Shown: positions 9,368-18,962, counted from the first letter of the stretch. The stretch: 64,000 nucleotides of DNA from Ferrimonas balearica DSM 9799 (GCF_000148645.1 NC_014541.1:620001-684000), one strand, 5' to 3'. Made by a program: numbers and translations. The notes: generated by a model from the sequence alone, not told the origin.

Positions 9368-9546
9368 GGAAGGGTCCTGTAAGGCTGATTTTTATAGGGC
9401 ATTTAATGGCCGCAATGATAGCGGATGCCGATGCGGATTGCAGTGTGCAATCGTGGTTTCAGTCACAAGAGTTCACAGCGAGGGCGGGCAGAGAATGCCC
9501 GCCTTATCGGGAATGGGGTTCAATTCGGGGGCGGGCGGTGTGGTGC

Positions 9547-9810
9547 TCAGGCCGTGCGCTGTTGTTGGTAACGGCGAACGGTTTGCCACAGCCGATTCAG
9601 CAGCAACAGACCCGCGCCACCGACAGCGAAGTAGCAGGAGAACAGGGCCACCGGTGGCGGCAGGAAGGTGAGGATAACCACAAAGAAGCCGACACCAACG
9701 GGCCACATCCACCAGCGGCCGGAGCACAGACAGGCCAGCAGCAGGTAGGGGGCAACCAGCGCCATCAGGCCGGTGTAGCCGTACAGGACGGCCAGGGTCA
9801 GGGTAGACAT
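9547..9810 (-). CDS. Small membrane protein, 87 residues
   Basis: Three hydrophobic stretches cover most of this protein: about residues 5-28, 32-50 and 53-72, followed by a basic C-terminal tail (RLWQTVRRYQQQR). It is probably an inner-membrane protein with the tail in the cytoplasm. I do not recognise the family. A GAGG site is placed seven bases before the ATG. It is downstream of the 110-residue membrane protein on the same strand, but a terminator lies between them. Confidence 0.7.
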   Translation of the reverse strand: MSTLTLAVLYGYTGLMALVAPYLLLACLCSGRWWMWPVGVGFFVVILTFLPPPVALFSCYFAVGGAGLLLLNRLWQTVRRYQQQRTA

Positions 9811-9884
9811 GGGAGGGCCTCTATAAAGTTGTTGTTTAAATGCAAGTTTAAAGGGCCGACCCTGGATTGGCCGTGAGCAGGATC

Positions 9885-9914
9885 AAAAAAGCCGACCCAA
9901 AGGGCCGGCTTTTT
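9885..9914 (-). terminator. Terminator downstream of the 110-residue membrane protein gene
   Basis: GCCGGCCC/GGGTCGGC stem flanked by A and T runs; on the minus strand it follows the stop at 9928 directly. Confidence 0.8.
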
Positions 9915-9927
9915 CAATGTGGGCCGG

Positions 9928-10260
9928 TCAGAACATCAGCTGCTGGTTCTGCCAGATAAACAGGCCAATCAACAGCAACGGCAGCAGGGCCAGGAACAGG
10001 GCCGCCACCGATTGCCCCTGTGGGCCCTGGCGCAGTGACTGGATACTGAACACCACACTCATCAGGCAGCTGGCAACGCCACCGAGGGCAACCAGTGCCG
10101 CCGAGATGGCGCTGACCATGCCTACGGTGCCACCCATAATCTCAGCCGCTTCCTTGCCGCCATCGGCAAAGGCGTAGGGGCCAAAAGCGAGGAAAAAGGC
10201 GGTGATAAACAGGGCGTAACCCAGGCCAGCCAGTTTCGTTTCTCGACGCAGTTCGTTCAC
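9928..10260 (-). CDS. Small membrane protein, 110 residues, GTG start
   Basis: From the GTG at 10260 (VNELRRETKLAGLGYALF) the protein has three hydrophobic segments: about residues 11-30, 44-68 and 84-105. The middle helices are Gly/Ala rich (GGTVGMVSAISAALVALGG). AAGGAG lies seven bases before the GTG; the open frame further upstream has no comparable site. Function unknown. It is downstream of the nhaC-type gene on the same strand but separated by a terminator. Confidence 0.7.
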   Translation of the reverse strand: MNELRRETKLAGLGYALFITAFFLAFGPYAFADGGKEAAEIMGGTVGMVSAISAALVALGGVASCLMSVVFSIQSLRQGPQGQSVAALFLALLPLLLIGLFIWQNQQLMF

Positions 10261-10294
10261 GTGACGCTCCTTTGGACGATTCAGAGCCATTGTA

Positions 10295-10325
10295 CAAAAA
10301 CGGCTGCCTCTGTGGGCAGCCGTTT
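10295..10325 (-). terminator. Terminator of the NhaC-type antiporter gene
   Basis: On the minus strand AACGGCTGCC pairs with GGCAGCCGTT around a six-base loop and runs into T residues. It follows the stop codon at 10344. Confidence 0.85.
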
Positions 10326-10343
10326 GGCAAAAAGGTTCCGGGC

Positions 10344-11702
10344 TCAGTGACTTTGACGGCCACGCCACAGGATGGCGCCAATGGCGAAGGCGGTCAGCAG
10401 CATGCAGTACCAGCCCTGGGCCACCACCGCGATGGGGGAGAGCGAGAAGGTGGCTGCCAGCAGCAGGGCCTGGGCACCGTAGGGGATCAGGCCCTGGATG
10501 ATGCAGGCGAAGATGTCCAGAGTCGCCGCCGCGCGGCGGGGCGCCACACTGTTCTGCTCAGCCAGAGAGCGGGCCACCGGACCGGCCACAATGATGGACA
10601 CGGTGTTGTTGGCCACACAGGCGTTGGTGCTGGCCACCAGGGCGCCCATGCCCAGCTCGGCTGCGGCGCTGTTACCGCGGCGGCTGAGGCGGGTGATCAT
10701 TGCGGCCACCTTGTCGGTCAGCCAGGCCAGGCCACCCTGCGCGCTCATCAGAGCCGCCAGGCCACCCACCAGCATGGAGAGAATGAAGATCTCCTGCATC
10801 TTGGCGAAGCCACTCATCAGGTCTTTGCCCAGGGTCATCAGGCTGTAGTCGCCGCCAACAAAGGCGGTGAGGGCCGCCAGTACGATGCCGAGCGACAGCA
10901 CCACAAACACGTTGATGCCGATCACCGCCAGTACCAGGATGGCCAGGTAGGGCAGGACTTTGATCAGGTCGAACTCTTGCGGGGCGATGTCCGCTTTACC
11001 GCTGCCGGCGATGGCAAACAGCACCACGGCAACCAGAGCAGCCGGGGCCGCGATGCGGATGTTCTCGCGGAACTTGTCCTTCATCTGCGCGCCCTGGGTA
11101 CGGGTGGCGGCGATGGTGGTATCGGAGATGATGGACAGGTTGTCGCCGAACATGGCGCCGGACAGCACCACACCGGCCATCAGCGCCGTATCGATGCCGG
11201 TTTGCTGAGCGATGCCCAGGGCGACCGGGGCGACCGCGGCAATGGTCCCCATGGAGGTGCCCATGGCGGTGGAGATAAAGGCGCTGATCAGGAAGATGCC
11301 CGGCAGCAGCAGGGACGCGGGGATCAGGGTCAGGCCCAGAGCCACGGTGGCGTCGACCCCACCGGTGGCGGAGACCACGGCGGCAAAGCCACCGGCCAGC
11401 AGGTAGATCAGGCACATGGCGATGATGTTGTTGTCACCGATGCCCTTGATAAAGGTGTTGATGCCGGTTTCCAGCGGCTGCTGGAATTTCAGCGCGCCGA
11501 GGGTCAGGGCCAGCACGATGGCAGGCAGGATGGCGATCACCGGCGACAGCTCGTAGAACGCGAACTCCACACCCTGGTAGGTGAGGTAGGAACCGGTGCC
11601 GACAAACAGCACCAGAAACAGCACCAGGGGCAGCAACGCCAGCGGAGTGGCGTTGGGGGTATCGATGGCGGTGTTGGCCGGGCAGGCCTGGGTTTGACTC
11701 AT
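10344..11702 (-). CDS. NhaC-family Na+/H+ antiporter-like transporter
   Basis: From MSQTQACPANTAID the product is 452 residues with 10-12 membrane helices. Family-typical stretches are GTSMGTIAAVAPVALG, MFGDNLSIISDTTIAAT and TNACVANNTVSIIVAGP, found in NhaC-type antiporters and related transporters. It may exchange Na+ for H+ or an organic acid; sequence alone does not decide. GGAG lies eight bases before the chosen ATG at 11702, which also removes a non-family 28-residue extension. It ends in its own terminator. Confidence 0.88.
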   Translation of the reverse strand: MSQTQACPANTAIDTPNATPLALLPLVLFLVLFVGTGSYLTYQGVEFAFYELSPVIAILPAIVLALTLGALKFQQPLETGINTFIKGIGDNNIIAMCLIYLLAGGFAAVVSATGGVDATVALGLTLIPASLLLPGIFLISAFISTAMGTSMGTIAAVAPVALGIAQQTGIDTALMAGVVLSGAMFGDNLSIISDTTIAATRTQGAQMKDKFRENIRIAAPAALVAVVLFAIAGSGKADIAPQEFDLIKVLPYLAILVLAVIGINVFVVLSLGIVLAALTAFVGGDYSLMTLGKDLMSGFAKMQEIFILSMLVGGLAALMSAQGGLAWLTDKVAAMITRLSRRGNSAAAELGMGALVASTNACVANNTVSIIVAGPVARSLAEQNSVAPRRAAATLDIFACIIQGLIPYGAQALLLAATFSLSPIAVVAQGWYCMLLTAFAIGAILWRGRQSH

Positions 11703-11795
11703 GGGGCTCTCCAACCGGCCTTGGCGGAGGCCGCGGCACGTTACTGCAATGGCCGCGACTGTAGTGGAATTCCAGAAGTCCGTCAATATAGACGT

Positions 11796-12689
11796 CTAAA
11801 CGTCTTGTGCGGGTCGGGGATCCGCCTCCGGATCTGTGATCCTGTTCGAATTCCTGTCCTGCCGCGCCAGCCACCACATGGGGGTGATGATCAACACCGC
11901 CCCGGCCACCATCGGCAGGTCTGGACGTTCGCCAAACCACAGCAGTCCCACCAGCCCCGCCCAGATCAGCGCGGTGTATTCGGCGCTGGCGATCTTGCTG
12001 CTGTCAGCGGCCCGGTAGGCCACCACACAGAGGCCGGTGTAAACCATGATCATGGCACTGGAGCCCACCGCCGTGGCGGCGGGGGCGAAATCCCATGGCT
12101 TGCCCTCCCAAATCGCCAGCAGCGTGGCCACCGGAATGGCAAACAGGTTGGTGAGCAACAGCGTCTGCAGCACCCCATGCTGGCGCGGCAGTTTGCGCAC
12201 CAGCAGGTTGTTGCAGGCCAGCGAGAACGCCACCAGCAGGGCCGCCAGGGCACCGATATTGATCTCGGTAGGGCGCACCACCACCAGCACACCGATAAAG
12301 CCGACCAGTGCCGCGGCAATGGCGGCCCGACTCAGTTTCTCGCGATACCACAGCACCGCCAGGGGCAGCATCATCAGCGGGGCTGAGTGGAACAGTGCGG
12401 CAGCCGTGGCGATGGGCAGGTGGGTCATCGCTGGCACCATGCACATGGCACCGAGCAACAGAATATGGGCCCGCAGCAGGTGCCACTTCAGGCCCACCCG
12501 CCAGTGCCCGGGGTTAAACCAGAGCACCAGCGGTAACAGGAAGGCCGCGGCAGCCAGCAGGCGAAACAGCACAAACTGGAAGATCGCCACCTCCCCCTCA
12601 AGGGTTTTGATAAAGGCATCGGAGAGCACTCCGGCGAGGTTTCCCAGCACCAGCAGCACCATGGCATGGCGGGCAGTAAGCGGCGACAT
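11796..12689 (-). CDS. DMT-family (EamA) transporter
   Basis: From MSPLTARHAMVLLVLGNL the product is 297 residues with ten predicted helices in two EamA repeats of five. EamA proteins export small metabolites or amino acids; the substrate is unknown. The ATG at 12689 is preferred because upstream codons carry no family similarity. It is divergent from the LysR-type gene at 12791, which is the likely regulator, and about 95 bp downstream it is followed by the antiporter gene on the same strand. Confidence 0.87.
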   Translation of the reverse strand: MSPLTARHAMVLLVLGNLAGVLSDAFIKTLEGEVAIFQFVLFRLLAAAAFLLPLVLWFNPGHWRVGLKWHLLRAHILLLGAMCMVPAMTHLPIATAAALFHSAPLMMLPLAVLWYREKLSRAAIAAALVGFIGVLVVVRPTEINIGALAALLVAFSLACNNLLVRKLPRQHGVLQTLLLTNLFAIPVATLLAIWEGKPWDFAPAATAVGSSAMIMVYTGLCVVAYRAADSSKIASAEYTALIWAGLVGLLWFGERPDLPMVAGAVLIITPMWWLARQDRNSNRITDPEADPRPAQDV

Positions 12690-12753
12690 TTTCACACTTC
12701 CAGTGAGACAGCAAAACGACTGTCCGGCAGGGTAGTGTCCCTCTTTCATTATG

Positions 12754-12759
12754 TATAAT
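12754..12759 (+). promoter_or_regulatory. Candidate -10 box in the LysR/EamA divergent region
   Basis: TATAAT stands in an AT-rich stretch between the two divergent starts, on the strand of the LysR gene and 31 bases upstream of its ATG. No clear -35 box is seen, as expected for an activator-dependent or autoregulated promoter. Confidence 0.4.
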
Positions 12760-12790
12760 GATGAAAATTAACCCTTTATGAGCTGAGCTA

Positions 12791-13687
12791 ATGAAACTGC
12801 CGCCCCTGCGTGCCACCCAGTGTTTTGAAGCCGTCGTGCGCCTGAACAGCTTCTCCAAAGCCGCCGAGGCGCTGCACATCACCCAAAGCGCGGTCAGCCA
12901 TCAGGTGCGTCAGCTGGAAAGCTATCTGGGGGAGAGCCTGTTGGCCCGACAGGGACGACACTGGACATTGACCCCGACCGGCCAGCGTTACTACGACGCG
13001 ATCAGTCCGGCACTGCAGGGGCTGGCTCAGGCCAGTTCGGTGATACGCGAAGGGGCCAGTGGACCGCTGCGACTGGCGCTGTACAGCTCGTTGGCGGTGA
13101 AGTGGCTGATCCCCCGGCTGGCGGATCTGCGCAAGGCCCACCCCGAGATAGAGCTCAGCCTCAATATGACCGCGGACGATCCGGTTTGCAGCGACGAGGT
13201 GGGGGATTGCTTTATCACCATCAGCCCTCCGTCGGTCGGGGTGGTCAGCCATCACCTCTATCAGGAGCGTCTGCTGCCCGCCTGTGGGCCGGGGTTGTGG
13301 CAACAGCTGCGTAATCAGGCGTTGCCGCAGGCCTTGTGGCAGCACCCGCTGTTGTCCGTGGAGTCCAGCTTTCGCCAGCCCGGCGCAGACTGGCTGGCCT
13401 GGTGTCAGCAGTGTGGCTGCCCCGCTCCCGAGCCGGGGCAGTTCCAGCACGTCAGCCATATGCTGCTGGCGGCGGAGGCGGCGCGCTATGACCAGGGCAT
13501 CGCCTTGCTTAACCATTACATGCTCAATGACGAGGGGGCGGCCGGGCTGGTGCGCCTGCCATTGCCGGAGTTGGCCACCGGCGATCACTTCTATTTTGTT
13601 TACAAAGCCTCCCGGGCGCGACAGCCTCATCTGGTGACGTTGGCCCACTGGCTGACTCAGCAAGGTTTCCATACCGAGGCCGGATAA
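12791..13687 (+). CDS. LysR-type regulator (GcvA-like)
   Basis: A 298-residue LysR protein. The N-terminal helix-turn-helix region reads FSKAAEALHITQSAVSHQVR (about residues 20-39), which is GcvA-like. The effector-binding domain follows from about residue 88. It is divergent from the EamA exporter with about 100 bp between, the classical arrangement of a LysR regulator and its target. The effector is unknown. Confidence 0.9.
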   Translation: MKLPPLRATQCFEAVVRLNSFSKAAEALHITQSAVSHQVRQLESYLGESLLARQGRHWTLTPTGQRYYDAISPALQGLAQASSVIREGASGPLRLALYSSLAVKWLIPRLADLRKAHPEIELSLNMTADDPVCSDEVGDCFITISPPSVGVVSHHLYQERLLPACGPGLWQQLRNQALPQALWQHPLLSVESSFRQPGADWLAWCQQCGCPAPEPGQFQHVSHMLLAAEAARYDQGIALLNHYMLNDEGAAGLVRLPLPELATGDHFYFVYKASRARQPHLVTLAHWLTQQGFHTEAG

Positions 13688-13756
13688 CCGCGCAGGTTTT
13701 GAAGCGCGCAGGGCAGGGCGGTTACAATGGCGCTTTTCGGCGAATCAGGACAGGCC

Positions 13757-15124
13757 ATGCACGTTCACATCCTTGGGATTTGCGGCACCTTTATGGGGGG
13801 CCTGGCACTGCTGGCCCGGGCCCAGGGGCATCGCGTTACCGGCTCGGATGCCAATGTTTATCCGCCCATGAGCACCCAGCTGGAGGAGCAGGGGATCGAG
13901 CTTATCGAAGGCTTTGACCCGGCCCAGCTCAACCCGGAACCGGATCTGGTGGTGATCGGCAACGCCATGAGTCGTGGTAACCCCTGCGTCGAAGCGGTGC
14001 TGGAGCGGGGCATGGCCTACACCTCCGGCCCCCAGTTCCTCTGTGAACACGTACTGCCGGGGCGTTGGGTGCTGGCGGTGTCCGGCACCCATGGCAAAAC
14101 CACCACCGCGTCGATGTTGGCCTGGCTGCTGGAGGATAACCAGCTGGCCCCGGGCTTTTTGATTGGCGGCGTGCCGCAGGAGTTTGGCGTCTCTGCCCGC
14201 CTGGGGGACACGCCTTTCTTTGTGGTGGAAGCGGATGAATACGACAGCGCTTTCTTCGACAAACGCTCCAAGTTTGTGCACTACCGCCCCCGCACCCTGC
14301 TGATCAACAACCTCGAGTTTGACCACGCCGACATCTTTGATTCTCTGGCGGACATCCAGCGTCAGTTTCACCACCTGGTGCGTACCGTACCCGGCTCCGG
14401 CCAGATCATCTGGCCAGCCGCGGACACGGCGGTGGCCGAGGTGCTGGCCAAAGGCTGCTGGAGCGAACAGGCGCTGCTGGGCCCCGGTGGCTGGGAGGCC
14501 CGTAAGCTGGCACAGGATGGCAGCCGGTTTGAAGTCCTGCTCGGTGGCGAGGTGCTGGGTGAGGTGCAGTGGAACCTGATGGGGGACCACAACATTCAAA
14601 ATGCGCTGGGTGCCCTTGCGGCCGCCCGCCATGTAGGGGTTCGACCCGCCGATGGCATCGCCTCGCTGGCCCGCTTTGCCGGACCGAAGCGCCGCATGGA
14701 GCGCCGTGGTGAAGCCGCTGGCGTGACGCTGTATGACGACTTTGCCCACCACCCCACCGCCATCACCACCACCCTGGCGGGGCTGCGCGCCCGGCTGGGC
14801 AGTGAGTCCCGCATCCTGGCCGTGCTGGAGCCGCGCTCCAACACCATGAAACAGGGGGTACACCAAGCCACTCTGGCGGCGTCGCTGGGACAAAGCGACC
14901 AGGCCTTTGTGTTTGCGCCGCCGGGGCTGGGCTGGGATCTGACTGCCGCCATGGCCGCAGCGCCGGTGCCGGTCACCGTGCGCGACTCGGTTCAGGACCT
15001 GATTGACGCCATCGTGGCCGAAGCGCAAACCGGCGATACCGTGCTGGTGATGAGCAACGGCGGCTTCGAGGGCATACATAACCGACTGCTTGAGGCACTG
15101 GAGCCTTCCCATGACAAAGCGTGA
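13757..15124 (+). CDS. mpl: UDP-N-acetylmuramate:L-Ala-gamma-D-Glu-mDAP ligase
   Basis: From [17 protein letters not shown] the product is 455 residues, the usual Mpl length. The first domain has the Rossmann-like [17 protein letters not shown], the central domain the ATP loop [13 protein letters not shown], and then the Mur ligase segments [16 protein letters not shown] and [11 protein letters not shown]. Mpl reuses the murein tripeptide from cell-wall turnover by joining it to UDP-MurNAc in the cytoplasm. Its last 14 bases overlap ubiX. Confidence 0.95.
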   Translation: MHVHILGICGTFMGGLALLARAQGHRVTGSDANVYPPMSTQLEEQGIELIEGFDPAQLNPEPDLVVIGNAMSRGNPCVEAVLERGMAYTSGPQFLCEHVLPGRWVLAVSGTHGKTTTASMLAWLLEDNQLAPGFLIGGVPQEFGVSARLGDTPFFVVEADEYDSAFFDKRSKFVHYRPRTLLINNLEFDHADIFDSLADIQRQFHHLVRTVPGSGQIIWPAADTAVAEVLAKGCWSEQALLGPGGWEARKLAQDGSRFEVLLGGEVLGEVQWNLMGDHNIQNALGALAAARHVGVRPADGIASLARFAGPKRRMERRGEAAGVTLYDDFAHHPTAITTTLAGLRARLGSESRILAVLEPRSNTMKQGVHQATLAASLGQSDQAFVFAPPGLGWDLTAAMAAAPVPVTVRDSVQDLIDAIVAEAQTGDTVLVMSNGGFEGIHNRLLEALEPSHDKA

Positions 15125-15752
15125 GCAAGCCATCACTTTGGCCTTTACCGGCGCCTCCGGGGCGCCCTATGGGCTGCGCCTGCTGGAGTGTTTGCTACAA
15201 TCCGGCCTCCAGGTTCATCTGATGGTCTCCGCCGCCGCCCGCGTGGTGCTGCTGGAGGAGGAACAGATGAGCCTGCCCGGCAATCCCAAAGCCTGCGAAG
15301 CGATGCTGAGTGAGCGCTTTGGTGCCGAACCCGGCCAGCTTCGGGTGTATGGCAAAGAGGAGTGGTTTTCACCGGTGGCTTCCGGCTCCGGTGCGCCCCG
15401 GCGGATGGTGATCTGCCCCTGCTCAACCGGGACGCTGGCGGCCGTCGCCACCGGCATGAGCAACAACCTGATTGAGCGTGCCGCTGACGTGGTGTTGAAG
15501 GAGCGTGGCCAGCTTATCCTGGTGCCGCGGGAAACCCCATTCAACGCCATTCACCTCGAGCACATGCTCAAGCTCACCCAACTGGGTGCCACGGTGATGC
15601 CGGCGGCGCCGGGTTTCTACCATCAGCCGCAGTCGATTGCGGACCTGGTGGACTTTATGGTGGCCAGGATGCTGGACCACCTCCAGATTGAACATCGACT
15701 GATGACCCGCTGGGGTTACGGTCCAAACTCTGACTCAAACAACGGCAATTAA
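15111..15752 (+). CDS. ubiX: Flavin prenyltransferase UbiX
   Basis: A 213-residue flavoprotein. It has the N-terminal [15 protein letters not shown], the [18 protein letters not shown] segment and [16 protein letters not shown], all UbiX signatures. UbiX makes prenylated FMN, the cofactor of the UbiD decarboxylase of ubiquinone synthesis. The ATG at 15111 lies inside the last codons of mpl, so the two are coupled; hpt starts five bases after its stop. Confidence 0.95.
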   Translation: MTKREQAITLAFTGASGAPYGLRLLECLLQSGLQVHLMVSAAARVVLLEEEQMSLPGNPKACEAMLSERFGAEPGQLRVYGKEEWFSPVASGSGAPRRMVICPCSTGTLAAVATGMSNNLIERAADVVLKERGQLILVPRETPFNAIHLEHMLKLTQLGATVMPAAPGFYHQPQSIADLVDFMVARMLDHLQIEHRLMTRWGYGPNSDSNNGN

Positions 15753-15756
15753 GACC

Positions 15757-16305
15757 ATGAGCGAACTGAAGAAGCACAGCCTCAAGGAGATGATCTCCGA
15801 GGACCAGATCAACACCATCCTGGATAACCTGGCGGAGCAGATCAACCGTGACTACGCCGATGTGGATAACCTGCTGCTGGTGGGTCTGCTGAAGGGCTCT
15901 GTGGTCTTTATGACTGACCTGGCCCGCCGCCTGAAGGGCGACATCCGCTTCGACTTTATGACCGCCTCCTCCTACGGCAACGGCACTGAGTCCTCCGGCG
16001 AAGTGAAGATCGTGATGGATCTGGCCAACAACATCCATGGCCGCCATGTGATGCTGGTGGAAGACATCATCGATACCGGCCGCACCCTGGCCAAAACCCG
16101 TGAGCTGCTGATGACCCGTGAGCCGGCCAGCCTGAAAATCTGTACCTTCCTGGATAAGCCGGAGCGCCGCGTGACCGACGTGCCGGTGGACTACGTGGGC
16201 ATCCAGATCCCGGATGAGTTTGTGGTGGGCTATGGCCTGGATTACGCCGAGCGTTACCGCCAGCTGCCTTACATCGCTACCGTGATTCACCACGACGAAG
16301 CGTAA
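15757..16305 (+). CDS. hpt: Hypoxanthine phosphoribosyltransferase
   Basis: A 182-residue type I phosphoribosyltransferase. The PRPP-binding loop VEDIIDTGRTLAKT lies around residue 100 and the flexible-loop segment FMTASSYGNGTES near 67-79; DYVGIQIPDEFVVGYGLDYAE near the C-terminus is typical of Hpt. It salvages hypoxanthine and guanine to IMP and GMP. It is last in the mpl-ubiX-hpt run and is followed by a strong terminator. Confidence 0.95.
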   Translation: MSELKKHSLKEMISEDQINTILDNLAEQINRDYADVDNLLLVGLLKGSVVFMTDLARRLKGDIRFDFMTASSYGNGTESSGEVKIVMDLANNIHGRHVMLVEDIIDTGRTLAKTRELLMTREPASLKICTFLDKPERRVTDVPVDYVGIQIPDEFVVGYGLDYAERYRQLPYIATVIHHDEA

Positions 16306-16320
16306 GCCGCAAAGGCCACC

Positions 16321-16348
16321 AAAAAGGCGCCCATCGGGCGCCTTTTTT
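16321..16348. terminator. Terminator after hpt
   Basis: GGCGCCC/GGGCGCC stem with A-run before and T-run after. It can serve hpt and the minus-strand small gene ending at 16363. Confidence 0.9.
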
Positions 16349-16362
16349 CGTTCGGTGTCGAC

Positions 16363-16488
16363 TCACTCGCTGTCACTTTGGGGCGGTGTCAGGGCCGACT
16401 CCAAAAGTTCGACCAGCGCGGCGCCGAGGTCGCCATCGCGCCAGTGTGTGTCGTCACCCGTACCGTGGGGAAGCTGTGGCTCAGTCAT
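16363..16488 (-). CDS. Unrecognised 41-residue acidic protein (copy A of a tandem pair)
   Basis: ATG at 16488 with GAGGAA five bases upstream; stop at 16363. The product has a hydrophilic start (MTEPQLPHGTGDD), then WRDGDLGAALVELLESAL and a tail TPPQSDSE. It is paralogous to the gene at 16579-16704: same length, shared W-R-D-G-x-L-G-x-x-L-V-x-L-L-E core and shared TPP-x-S...E tail. In the conserved core most base differences are at silent third positions, which supports real coding. I know no family for it. The region Leu-Gly to Leu-Leu-Glu could form a short amphipathic helix. Confidence 0.6.
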   Translation of the reverse strand: MTEPQLPHGTGDDTHWRDGDLGAALVELLESALTPPQSDSE

Positions 16489-16578
16489 GGATTCCTCTCT
16501 GCGTATTCCGCGTGGGGTTGAGCCGACAGGGTAGGCAATGGGCCTGACCCGGCTCCATTCGACTTTGGTCTAACCGGC

Positions 16579-16704
16579 CTATTCCGATTCCGGTGGCGTC
16601 CGGTAAGACTCCTCCAGCAAGTCCACCAGTTGCTGGCCCAGCTGACCGTCGCGCCAGTCTGCACCGTTGTCGCTTTGTTCCTGGTTCGGAGTGTGTTCTG
16701 CCAT
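16579..16704 (-). CDS. Unrecognised 41-residue acidic protein (copy B of a tandem pair)
   Basis: ATG at 16704 preceded by AGGGGG with seven bases spacing; stop TAG at 16579. The product reads MAEHTPNQEQSDNGAD, then WRDGQLGQQLVDLLEESY and RTPPESE. It is the upstream member of the pair, 90 bp from copy A on the same strand. Length is exactly equal to copy A although the N-terminal thirds have diverged. Function unknown; a regulator of a neighbour, a small signalling peptide or a membrane-surface protein are all possible and none is favoured. Confidence 0.6.
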   Translation of the reverse strand: MAEHTPNQEQSDNGADWRDGQLGQQLVDLLEESYRTPPESE

Positions 16705-16925
16705 GGTGATACCCCCTATCAAGGCCCTCCTTCTCTGTGTAACACCCCATTGGCCCGGGATCGAGTCGGGATCGCACTGGTCTGGCCTTTGAGCGGGTGA
16801 TGGGGCTGGGTTATCGCCACCCCTGATGCTGGTTATAACTCAGTCGCATCGTCTCTTTTTCCCACCAGGGCTTGCGGTTAGAGTAGAGGGCCCGCGAGTT
16901 AGGACGGTCAGAAGGAGAGCAGGGC

Positions 16926-18032
16926 ATGTTGAAGGTGGGATTGGTTGGTTGGCGTGGCATGGTGGGTTCGGTGCTGATGCAGCGAATGACCGAAGAGTCG
17001 GACTTTGATCGGATCACGCCGAGTTTTTTCACCACCTCGCAGGTGGGCATCACTGGCCCCCATGGCGACCCGCTGAAAGACGCCTATGACCTCGATGCCC
17101 TGGCTGAGCAGGAGGTGATCCTGACCTGTCAGGGCGGCGATTACACCAAGGCGGTGTACGGCCCGCTGCGCCAACGGGGCTGGCAGGGTTACTGGATCGA
17201 CGCGGCCTCCTCGCTGCGGATGGACGACGACGCGGTGATCGTGCTGGACCCGGTCAACCGCACTGTCATCGACGACGCCCTCGCCGCCGGCCAGCGCACC
17301 TTTGTCGGCGGCAACTGCACCGTCTCGCTGCTGCTGATGGCACTGGGCGGGCTGCTGGAGGAGGACCTGATTGAATGGGTCAGCCCGATGACCTATCAGG
17401 CCGCATCCGGTGCCGGGGCCCGCAATATGAAAGAGCTGGTCAGCCAGATGGGCGCACTGCACCACAGCGTGGAAGAGGCGCTGGCGGACCCGGCCAGTGC
17501 CATTCTCGACATCGATCGCACCATTACCGAAACCCTCGCCAGTGACGCGTTCCCCACTGCTCAGTTTGGCGCGCCGCTGGCGGGCAGCCTGATCCCCTGG
17601 ATCGACACCGCTCTGCCGTCCGGCCAAAGCCGTGAAGAGTGGAAGGCTCAGGTGGAGGCCAACAAGATCCTGGGCCACCCGGAGGGTCATGTACCGATCG
17701 ACGGCATCTGCGTGCGCATTGGCGCCATGCGCTGTCACAGCCAGGCGCTGACCATCAAGCTGCGTCAGGACCTCTCCATCGAGGAGATTGAGCAGAAGCT
17801 GGCGGCCCATAACCCCTGGGTGAAGGTGGTGCCGAATGAGCGTGAGGCAAGCATCGCCGAGCTCTCTCCCGCCAGAGTCACCGGCACCCTGAGTGTGCCG
17901 ATCGGACGTCTGCGCAAGTTGAATATGGGGCCACAGTATCTGGCCGCCTTTACTCTGGGCGACCAGTTGCTCTGGGGGGCGGCGGAGCCATTGCGGAGAA
18001 TGTTACGAATTCTCGTGGCGCAGGGCGGATAA
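16926..18032 (+). CDS. asd: Aspartate-semialdehyde dehydrogenase
   Basis: A 368-residue enzyme of the gammaproteobacterial Asd type. The NADP-binding start is [18 protein letters not shown], the catalytic Cys131 lies in [10 protein letters not shown], and the substrate region is [16 protein letters not shown]. It reduces aspartyl phosphate to the semialdehyde for lysine, threonine, methionine and diaminopimelate synthesis. AGGAG lies upstream of the ATG. It has its own terminator. No lysine riboswitch is seen in the 220 bp upstream. Confidence 0.96.
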   Translation: MLKVGLVGWRGMVGSVLMQRMTEESDFDRITPSFFTTSQVGITGPHGDPLKDAYDLDALAEQEVILTCQGGDYTKAVYGPLRQRGWQGYWIDAASSLRMDDDAVIVLDPVNRTVIDDALAAGQRTFVGGNCTVSLLLMALGGLLEEDLIEWVSPMTYQAASGAGARNMKELVSQMGALHHSVEEALADPASAILDIDRTITETLASDAFPTAQFGAPLAGSLIPWIDTALPSGQSREEWKAQVEANKILGHPEGHVPIDGICVRIGAMRCHSQALTIKLRQDLSIEEIEQKLAAHNPWVKVVPNEREASIAELSPARVTGTLSVPIGRLRKLNMGPQYLAAFTLGDQLLWGAAEPLRRMLRILVAQGG

Positions 18033-18043
18033 AAGGAAACTGA

Positions 18044-18069
18044 GGGAGCTAAAATAGCTCCCTTTTTTT
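18044..18069 (+). terminator. Terminator of asd
   Basis: GGGAGCT/AGCTCCC stem with a five-base loop and seven T. Confidence 0.92.
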
Positions 18070-18194
18070 GTGCATTAGCTCCAATTTTGACATTTTGTCC
18101 CTATCCCAAAGGGAAAAATTAGCCTCAGCGCACAGTTGTGTTAAGAAACCGGACGTAGAGTGTGGTCACTCAATACGGCGTTAAGGCAATCCTC

Positions 18195-18962
18195 ATGCAT
18201 ACTGTGTCGGCCATGGAGGCCAGCGGCACGTCCAGCTGGAGTTCTCCAACACAAACCCGCTTCCGGCAGCGGGACCAAGTGCTAATTCGTCTGGCGGAGC
18301 AACTGATCCGGGATCAGGGCCTCGTCTCTTTCCGTTTCTCCGAGCTGGCACCGCTGGCAGGATGCAGTGCGGGAACCCTCTATAAGCACTTCTCCAGCAA
18401 AGAAGATTTGCTGGTGGCCATCTTCGCCCGTCATGTTGAACAGATGGTGGAGCGCCAACCCCACTTTATGACCAGTCAGCTCAGCTTTGCCGAGCGTTGG
18501 GTTGCCATGCACCTCTGTGCCGTTGTGGCGGTGAACCGGTCCGCCTGGACCCTGGGTTTCAACACCCTGGGTGGCGCACCGAAAGTGGTTGAGCGTGCCA
18601 GTGAGTATCGGGTTCAGGAACTGAAAATGTACCTGGAGCAGTTTTACACCGCGATTCTGCGTGTGGTGGAAGGGGCCCGTATCCAGGGTGAACTGAACGC
18701 CACCGACGAAGAGGTGAAAACCCTGCATGCCATGATGGCCTGCTTCCAGCGTGGTGCGTCCGGCGTGATTCACAACCCGCTGATGAGCAACGCCGTGAAG
18801 CAGCTGGATACCCGTGAGATCTTCTCCGCCTTCGCCATTCTGGTGGGTACCCTCGACTGGCAGCGTCCGCTGCAGGAAGACTCCTACCAGCGCATCATCG
18901 CCGAAGTGGAGCATCAGCTCTCCGCCAGCGAAGAAGATCAGGCCATGGTGGCCGCGTTCTAA
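18195..18962 (+). CDS. TetR-type regulator
   Basis: From MHTVSAMEASG the product is 255 residues. The TetR DNA-binding part is LAEQLIRDQGLVSFRFSEL followed by AGCSAGTLYKHFSSKEDLL, at about residues 36-80. The ligand-binding part is not like any regulator I can name. A GTG 33 bases further up and an ATG at 18213 are other possible starts; the AAGG site favours 18195. It is convergent with the SieB-like gene, whose stop overlaps its stop by four bases. Target unknown. Confidence 0.85.
   Translation: MHTVSAMEASGTSSWSSPTQTRFRQRDQVLIRLAEQLIRDQGLVSFRFSELAPLAGCSAGTLYKHFSSKEDLLVAIFARHVEQMVERQPHFMTSQLSFAERWVAMHLCAVVAVNRSAWTLGFNTLGGAPKVVERASEYRVQELKMYLEQFYTAILRVVEGARIQGELNATDEEVKTLHAMMACFQRGASGVIHNPLMSNAVKQLDTREIFSAFAILVGTLDWQRPLQEDSYQRIIAEVEHQLSASEEDQAMVAAF

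Noticed and set aside
9483-9504. Terminator after the 87-residue membrane protein gene
   Set aside because: The stem GGCGGGCA/TGCCCGCC is strong but no T-run follows on either strand, so it is not called a terminator.
10272-12386. Very long plus-strand frame of 704 codons opposite the antiporter and exporter genes
   Set aside because: Its product is low-complexity, rich in Gly, Gln and His, as expected for the antisense of GC-rich membrane protein genes. The minus strand has clear family matches.
16705-16925. Lysine riboswitch upstream of asd
   Set aside because: The conserved lysine aptamer segments are not seen in this 220-bp interval.
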